From Vibrio aphrogenes (lineage in GTDB: Bacteria; Pseudomonadota; Gammaproteobacteria; Enterobacterales; Vibrionaceae): a DNA stretch of 64,000 bases. Position numbers and translations under genes: made by a program. The DNA lies in NCBI RefSeq assembly GCF_002157735.2, contig NZ_AP018689.1:1769619-1833618 (forward strand), written 5' to 3'. Numbering within the stretch: position 1 is the first letter of the stretch; every line of letters begins with the position of its first letter. A model generated the notes under the pieces. That model was not told the DNA's origin and made no database searches. It was given only the letters and a program-made list of their open reading frames with translations. Of the stretch, positions 58,785 through 64,000 are shown piece after piece.

Positions 58785-60365
58785 TTAGTGTTCACGGGTT
58801 GCACGGAACATCACATCCGGAAAACGCTCTTTAGCCAAGTTTAAGTTCACCATTGTTGGCGCGATGTAAGATAAGTTATCTCCACCATCTAATGCGAGGT
58901 TAGTTTGATTCTTACGCTTGAACTCTTCTAGTTTCTTATCATCATCACACTCAATCCAACGAGCCGTTGCCACGTTGACACTCTCATAAATCGCTTCAAC
59001 GTTATACTCTGACTTCAAGCGAGCCACGACCACATCAAACTGTAGCACACCGACCGCACCCACAATCAAATCGTTATTTTGTAATGGACGGAAAACCTGC
59101 ACCGCCCCTTCTTCTGAAAGTTGAACTAAGCCTTTTAACAATTGCTTTTGTTTTAGTGGATCACGTAGACGAATACGACGGAATAACTCTGGCGCAAAGT
59201 TGGGAATACCCGCAAATTTCAGCGTTTCACCTTGAGTAAACGTATCACCAATTTGAATAGTGCCGTGGTTATGAAGACCAATGATATCGCCTGCATAAGC
59301 ATTTTCAGCACGCGAACGATCCCCAGCCATAAAGGTTACTGCATCGGAAATGTTGACCATTTTACCGGTACGAACATGGTTCATTTTCATGCCTTGTTTA
59401 TAAGTACCAGACACCACTCGCATGAAGGCAATACGGTCACGGTGTTTAGGGTCCATATTGGCTTGGATCTTAAACACAAAACCGGAGAATTTATCCTCGG
59501 TAGCTTCCACTTTACGTTCATTCGCTTCACGAGGCATTGGAGCAGGAGCCCATTCTGTCAAGCCATCTAGCATGTGATCGACACCGAAGTTGCCCAGCGC
59601 CGTACCGAAGAATACCGGCGTTAGCTCACCTTTTAGGAATAGCTCTTGATCAAACTCGTGTGAGGCACCAATCACCAGCTCTAATTCTTCACGTAGCTGT
59701 TCTGCTAGCTCATCACCAATTTCTGCGTTCAGTTCAGGATTATCCAAACCTTTCACAATACGGACTTCTTGTATGGTGTGACCATGACCGGTGGAATACA
59801 AGATCGTCTCATCACGATGAATGTGATACACGCCTTTAAATTCTTTACCGCAGCCAATTGGCCAAGATACCGGTGCGCATGCCATGTTTAATTCATTTTC
59901 CACTTCATCAAGAAGCTCCATTGGATCACGAATATCACGGTCACATTTGTTCATGAAAGTAACGATTGGCGTATCACGTAAACGAGTTACTTCCATTAAC
60001 TTACGAGTTCGATCTTCGACACCTTTGGCCGCATCAATCACCATCAAGCAAGAATCCACCGCGGTTAAAGTACGGTAAGTATCTTCCGAGAAATCTTCGT
60101 GTCCTGGGGTATCGAGTAAGTTAACAAGACAATCGTTATAAGGAAATTGCATGACCGAAGTGGTCACCGAAATACCACGTTCTTTTTCCATTTCCATCCA
60201 GTCCGATTTCGCGTGCTGGCTTGCCCCACGGCCTTTTACCGAGCCTGCGGTTTGAATTGCGTTTCCGAATAATAATACTTTTTCAGTAATGGTGGTTTTA
60301 CCCGCATCCGGGTGGGAGATGATCGCAAACGTACGACGCTTGCCGACTTCGGTAAGGAATGACAT
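58785..60365 (-). CDS. prfC: PrfC, peptide chain release factor 3
   Basis: GTPase that recycles RF1/RF2 from the ribosome. 526 residues. G1 SHPDAGKTT at 17-25, [35 protein letters not shown] at 60365. Neighbours yjjV, rimI and holD repeat the E. coli order. Confidence 0.96.
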   Translation of the reverse strand: MSFLTEVGKRRTFAIISHPDAGKTTITEKVLLFGNAIQTAGSVKGRGASQHAKSDWMEMEKERGISVTTSVMQFPYNDCLVNLLDTPGHEDFSEDTYRTLTAVDSCLMVIDAAKGVEDRTRKLMEVTRLRDTPIVTFMNKCDRDIRDPMELLDEVENELNMACAPVSWPIGCGKEFKGVYHIHRDETILYSTGHGHTIQEVRIVKGLDNPELNAEIGDELAEQLREELELVIGASHEFDQELFLKGELTPVFFGTALGNFGVDHMLDGLTEWAPAPMPREANERKVEATEDKFSGFVFKIQANMDPKHRDRIAFMRVVSGTYKQGMKMNHVRTGKMVNISDAVTFMAGDRSRAENAYAGDIIGLHNHGTIQIGDTFTQGETLKFAGIPNFAPELFRRIRLRDPLKQKQLLKGLVQLSEEGAVQVFRPLQNNDLIVGAVGVLQFDVVVARLKSEYNVEAIYESVNVATARWIECDDDKKLEEFKRKNQTNLALDGGDNLSYIAPTMVNLNLAKERFPDVMFRATREH

Positions 60366-60509
60366 GAATGGAAACCTTATAAACTGTTTGAGCTATTGCC
60401 ATCTCATCGACGACAAAAAAATATTAGGATCACTTTACGATAGGGATCACAAGTGAGATGGGCGAATTATACGCAAAATTTACGATAACTCTAGGTTAAA
60501 GCATTATCT

Positions 60510-61001
60510 CTAAGCAAAGGGGTTAAAACTGTCCAACATCATATTCATGATAATGGCGTCTTCTTTACCATGAGAAGTGGTATTTGAAGGATAATAATTC
60601 ACTCGGCGATCAATTTCATTAAAGCCCAAAGACTCATACAAATGGTAAGCGCCTCGATTACTCTCACGGACTTCAAGCCAAATACTGTCCGCTGCTGCGT
60701 TTTCACTGTATTCGATTAAATGTTCTAACAGCTTGCGGCCATAGCCTTTACCTTGCTGCTTAGGATCCACCGCGATGGTTAGCAAGGTCACCTCACCCAC
60801 AATATTTTGGCTATACACATAGCCCACCAGTTGGTTATCTACCCATAAGGCAAATTGATATTTACTGGAATTGGCTGAATCTTGGTGCGATAAATCACGA
60901 ATCATGGTTTCAGACCAAGGGTGAGAGTGGGCACATTGTTCTATCGCCCAAACGGCATCTAAATGCTCAGGCTGTAAAGGAAGATATTGCTCATTCGACA
61001 T
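60510..61001 (-). CDS. rimI: RimI, ribosomal protein S18 alanine N-acetyltransferase
   Basis: GNAT enzyme, 163 residues. Acetyl-CoA motif DPKQQGKGYGRKLLEHLI, then WLEVRESNRGAYHLYESLGF. Slightly longer C-terminus than E. coli RimI (148). Follows holD on the same strand, 69 bases apart, as in E. coli. Confidence 0.93.
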   Translation of the reverse strand: MSNEQYLPLQPEHLDAVWAIEQCAHSHPWSETMIRDLSHQDSANSSKYQFALWVDNQLVGYVYSQNIVGEVTLLTIAVDPKQQGKGYGRKLLEHLIEYSENAAADSIWLEVRESNRGAYHLYESLGFNEIDRRVNYYPSNTTSHGKEDAIIMNMMLDSFNPFA

Positions 61002-61070
61002 AAAGTGATTAGCTCTTAACGGTATGAAAAAATTAAGGGGGGATAATACATTAGTGCTGTAATGAAATCG

Positions 61071-61493
61071 TTATGCCGATAAATCGTTATACGAACAAAT
61101 TTGTTGCCATAAATCACGACGATTTTGCGTGTTACCATGAATATCCGCAAGAGCGGGTGAAGTCAATTGCTTCACACCTTGCCACGTCTCAGCCATTTCC
61201 GCCTCACATCCTGCAAACCACACCCAAGTTAACGCATGCTTTTGCAGTTGAGTCACTTGAGCGGGCGTGAGATGTAAAGCTTGCTGAGGTTGCAATTTCA
61301 TACTGGCAAGCACTTTAATGAATAAGCTCGCATCTTGGCCTTGTGGACAAGCATCCGCCACCAGCAGCAACGAACAATCTGCTGGTAAGATAATCCCTGG
61401 TGCTTGATAGCCGAGCAATCTCTCAGGGTGAGCTAACTCCCACACGGTAATGCCCATTTCTTTTAGATAAGTCTGTTGTTGTCTATCGAGCAT
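61071..61493 (-). CDS. holD: HolD, DNA polymerase III psi subunit
   Basis: Clamp-loader accessory subunit linking tau/gamma to chi and SSB. 140 residues. MLDRQQQTYLKEMGITVWEL, RPERL-type RLLGY and the conserved WF...W fit HolD. Low general conservation, but the rimI neighbour supports the call. Confidence 0.85.
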   Translation of the reverse strand: MLDRQQQTYLKEMGITVWELAHPERLLGYQAPGIILPADCSLLLVADACPQGQDASLFIKVLASMKLQPQQALHLTPAQVTQLQKHALTWVWFAGCEAEMAETWQGVKQLTSPALADIHGNTQNRRDLWQQICSYNDLSA

Positions 61494-61537
61494 AATGCCT
61501 TCGCTGTGAGTGCGTGTCAGCGCTTAAATGATCAGGA

Positions 61538-62044
61538 TTAAAATTCAGGGCTGTATTCTACCAAACCCGACTTATCGGTGAAAGGTGTGCCTTCCAGTGC
61601 CATGACTTGAAAAGCGCCGGGAGTAAACTCTGGCAAGTCATTATAAATGGAAGTAAGACCAAATGAGGCGGCATCTTGAAAGCCGATGCGTGAATAGTAG
61701 TCCGGCTCGCCCAGTACAACACAAGCGGTATAACCAAATTCTAATAGTGAATCTAAGCCTGCGCGAATTAAACGTTCAGCCACCCCGTGACCTCGATAGC
61801 CTTCTTTAACGGTTACCGGTGCCAATCCTTGCCATCCACAATCTTCACCATTAATGGTAACCGGTGTAAATAAAACATGACCAATCACTTCCCCTTCATC
61901 GCTACACGCCACTAAAGATAAAGTGAAACGGCTATTTTCACGTAAAGAGCGAACCAGCTTTGCTTCAGCAGATGTTGGAAAAGCCGATTTTAATAATGCA
62001 TCAATAGGTAGGATATCCGCCGGAGCTTCAGTACGAATTTGCAT
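61538..62044 (-). CDS. yhbS: YhbS family GNAT acetyltransferase
   Basis: 168 residues from Met at 62044. LLKSAFPTSAEAKLVRSLRE, APVTVKEGYRGHGVAERLIR (acetyl-CoA loop) and YYSRIGFQDA match E. coli YhbS, which is also beside ubiT and ubiU. Earlier in-frame Mets exist at 62080, 62059 and 62056; none has a clear ribosome site. Substrate unknown. Confidence 0.83.
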   Translation of the reverse strand: MQIRTEAPADILPIDALLKSAFPTSAEAKLVRSLRENSRFTLSLVACSDEGEVIGHVLFTPVTINGEDCGWQGLAPVTVKEGYRGHGVAERLIRAGLDSLLEFGYTACVVLGEPDYYSRIGFQDAASFGLTSIYNDLPEFTPGAFQVMALEGTPFTDKSGLVEYSPEF

Positions 62045-62306
62045 GGTCAGTCTCATCATAATTAAGAAAATGAAGGGCAAGATTCTATACTGAATTTACC
62101 CTCGAATGTCATTTTTCTTATTGTAATTGAATACGAAGATTGAAAACGATACCTCGCCTCAATTTTCATTATCCCCATCATACTCATTAGAGCGTCAGAA
62201 ATTGTCTAAAAAAGACTTGAGAACCAGGGTATAATTCTATTATAAGCCTTTGTTCTACAATCAATAATGAGCAGCTAATGAGTACACTTGGGATCAGGCC
62301 AACGCT

Positions 62307-62819
62307 TTAGGCTAGCACTTCTTTTGTCGCCGGCTGACTCATTCCTTTTTGCACAAAATTCGCCAGTTGCTCCATGCATTGCGTGACCGGTTTAGGTAAA
62401 GAATCTAAATCTAAGCTGTCCATTAAGTTTTTCACTTCTAGTCCAAGCTCAGTATCCCCTTCAATCTTTAAACGACGTTGGAAAAATAACGTATCAGGAT
62501 CTTCTTTGCGCCCTGCAATTAATACCAGATCATTAAGAGTGCCTGAAAAGCTGACATCTTGTGACTGTGGCGACTGTGAAACAATCAGTTTTTCATCTTG
62601 ATAACTGATCATCCAGCTTAAGTTCAGGTCTGAGATTGACACTTTTAACCAACGATCTTGTAAAAACTCAAAATCACCATCTTCTAAAGCTTCATGAAAG
62701 ACACGCTGTAATCCTTCTAATAACACTTTATTATGCACAGACTGAGGGATCAGCTTGGCAGGAATAGACATCAGTGACGCAGCGTTCATCACCAGTTTAG
62801 AATGAAGACTCGAAAGCAT
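62307..62819 (-). CDS. ubiT: UbiT, SCP2-domain accessory factor for anaerobic ubiquinone synthesis
   Basis: 170 residues. C-terminal SCP2 lipid-binding fold (DVSFSGTLNDLVLIAGRKEDPDTLFFQRRLKIEG...). With UbiU-UbiV it supports O2-independent ubiquinone synthesis in E. coli. ATG at 62819 after GGAGG. Divergent from ubiU across 197 bases, the conserved layout. The gap 62045-62306 holds no gene. Confidence 0.92.
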   Translation of the reverse strand: MLSSLHSKLVMNAASLMSIPAKLIPQSVHNKVLLEGLQRVFHEALEDGDFEFLQDRWLKVSISDLNLSWMISYQDEKLIVSQSPQSQDVSFSGTLNDLVLIAGRKEDPDTLFFQRRLKIEGDTELGLEVKNLMDSLDLDSLPKPVTQCMEQLANFVQKGMSQPATKEVLA

Positions 62820-63016
62820 AATACCTCCACATAAAAGCCACTACTTTACTTATTCAAAACAAATTATCTCTGTGTTGCGTCAAAAAAAGCACTCAATTCT
62901 GATAAAAAACCACTTTATGGGTAGGGATAACCAACGTAAACCTGCCTTATATCAATTTTCTAGGCAATGAATCCCATAAAATGACGTTCATCATATTATT
63001 AATAAGGTAAGTCAGG

Positions 63017-64000
63017 ATGGAACTACTGTGCCCTGCAGGCAATTTACCTGCGCTCAAAACAGCTATCGATTGTGGAGCGGATGCTGTTTATATTGGATTC
63101 AAAGATGATACCAACGCGCGACACTTTGCTGGGCTTAACTTTAACGACAAAAAACTCGACAAGGCGGTCGACTATGTGCATGACCATAAGAAAAAAATCC
63201 ATGTCGCTTTAAATACTTTTGCCCACCCAAATGGCTTTGAACGCTGGACTAATGCCGTTGATAAAGCCGCAGATTTAGGGGTTGATGCTCTGATTGTTGC
63301 TGATATCGCCTTACTCGATTATGCGGCAAAACGTTACCCTGAAATGGAACTGCATTTATCGGTACAAGCATCTGCGACCAACAGTGCCGCTATTCAATAC
63401 TACGCGAATAATTTCAATGTAAAACGCGTTGTATTACCTCGTGTACTTTCAATGCATCAAGTCAAACAGTTATCACGCAACATCCCACAAGGGGTTGAAC
63501 TTGAAGTGTTTGCTTTTGGCAGTTTATGCATTATGTCTGAAGGGCGTTGTTACCTTTCTTCTTATTTAACGGGCGAATCTCCAAATACGGTTGGCGCGTG
63601 CTCTCCGGCTAAATATGTACGCTGGCAAGAAACTGAACATGGATTAGAATCACGCCTTAATGATATTTTGATTGACCGTTATGGTGACGGTGAGAATGCC
63701 GGTTACCCGACCCTATGCAAAGGCCGCTTTGATATTAACATTACTGGTGAAGAGCAGCGTTATCACGTACTCGAAGAACCTACCAGCCTAAATACTTTAT
63801 CCATGCTCCCCGAGCTATTTGCTGCCAATGTCGCTTCCGTCAAAATTGAAGGTCGTCAACGTAGCCCAGCTTATGTTGAGCAAGTCACCAAAACTTGGCG
63901 TGCTGCGATTGACCGTTATTTGGCTTCTCCTGAGAGCTATCAAGTGCAACCACAATGGAATGCAACGCTTGCCAATGTGTCAGAAGGCACCCAAACCACA
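63017..64000 (+). CDS. ubiU: UbiU, O2-independent ubiquinone hydroxylation protein (cut by window end)
   Basis: Peptidase-U32-family protein; with UbiV it performs the O2-independent hydroxylations of ubiquinone synthesis. ATG at 63017 gives 328 codons to the window end with no stop. MELLCPAGNLPALKTAIDCG is the family start; Fe-S cysteines lie in SLCIMSEGRCYLSS, GACSPAKY and TLCKGRFD; KIEGRQRSPAYVEQV is intact. ubiV should follow. Confidence 0.95.
   Translation, partial: MELLCPAGNLPALKTAIDCGADAVYIGFKDDTNARHFAGLNFNDKKLDKAVDYVHDHKKKIHVALNTFAHPNGFERWTNAVDKAADLGVDALIVADIALLDYAAKRYPEMELHLSVQASATNSAAIQYYANNFNVKRVVLPRVLSMHQVKQLSRNIPQGVELEVFAFGSLCIMSEGRCYLSSYLTGESPNTVGACSPAKYVRWQETEHGLESRLNDILIDRYGDGENAGYPTLCKGRFDINITGEEQRYHVLEEPTSLNTLSMLPELFAANVASVKIEGRQRSPAYVEQVTKTWRAAIDRYLASPESYQVQPQWNATLANVSEGTQTT

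Overview
The window is a stretch of a gammaproteobacterial chromosome, almost certainly a Vibrio. Evidence: a Na+-translocating NQR operon, OmpK, a VF530-family protein, a CNT nucleoside transporter upstream of deoCABD, an extra EF-G gene away from any str operon, and one clear VCR-type integron attC site. From what I know of the family, the gene order resembles one segment of Vibrio cholerae chromosome 1; I could not align it. Nearly all genes are housekeeping. The novelty lies in one small accessory island and in an unusual set of intergenic repeats.

Layout. 1-3.6 kb: nqrA-B-C-D (minus strand, nqrD cut by the window edge). 4.0-8.2 kb: bolA, then rlmG-yajG-ppiA and ampG. 8.4-11.6 kb: ompK with a perfect CRP site, panE, csdA. 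11.6-14.5 kb: accessory island with two cassette-like genes (a trypsin-like protease without signal peptide, and a four-TM coiled-coil protein), an intact attC between them and a truncated attC after the second; no integrase is present. 14.5-19.5 kb: csdE, tcdA, mltA, argA, and a YhcH-type protein. 19.6-29.5 kb: recD-recB-recC without ptrA. 29.6-35.5 kb: TDT transporter, LysR regulator, SOS-controlled yebG, SatP-like transporter, dapD, pncB. 35.5-38.6 kb: cdaR-glxK bracketed by two inverted 228-bp MITE-like elements. 38.7-43.4 kb: acyl-CoA ligase, PurR-box codBA, VF530 protein. 44-51 kb: second EF-G, mtgA, radA, serB, ytjB, with large repeat blocks. 51.3-57.5 kb: nupC and deoC-A-B-D. 57.7-64 kb: yjjV (tatD family) with a small DUF5363-like gene, prfC, rimI, holD, yhbS, ubiT and the start of ubiU.

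Genes that work together: the Na+ pump NQR makes the sodium gradient that CNT-type NupC probably uses; OmpK (Tsx-like channel), NupC and DeoCABD form a nucleoside uptake and breakdown route with CRP and LacI-family (CytR/PurR-type) sites; codB-codA salvage cytosine under a PurR-like operator; CsdA-CsdE supply sulfur to TcdA for tRNA ct6A; RecBCD repairs double-strand breaks.

The most unusual structural signal is a family of tandem heptanucleotide repeats at 3' ends of genes. The unit differs at each locus (9 x ctaggaa, 6 x gttgcga, 24 x ggttcct, 4 x aaacgag), yet on one strand all fit GNAACNN; degenerate versions occur in several other gaps. In tcdA the repeat supplies the stop codon. Two blocks of 122-124-bp tandem repeats, a dispersed hairpin element and an in-frame 18-bp repeat in recC add to a repeat-rich intergenic landscape. 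No rRNA, tRNA, CRISPR array, transposase or prophage gene was seen.
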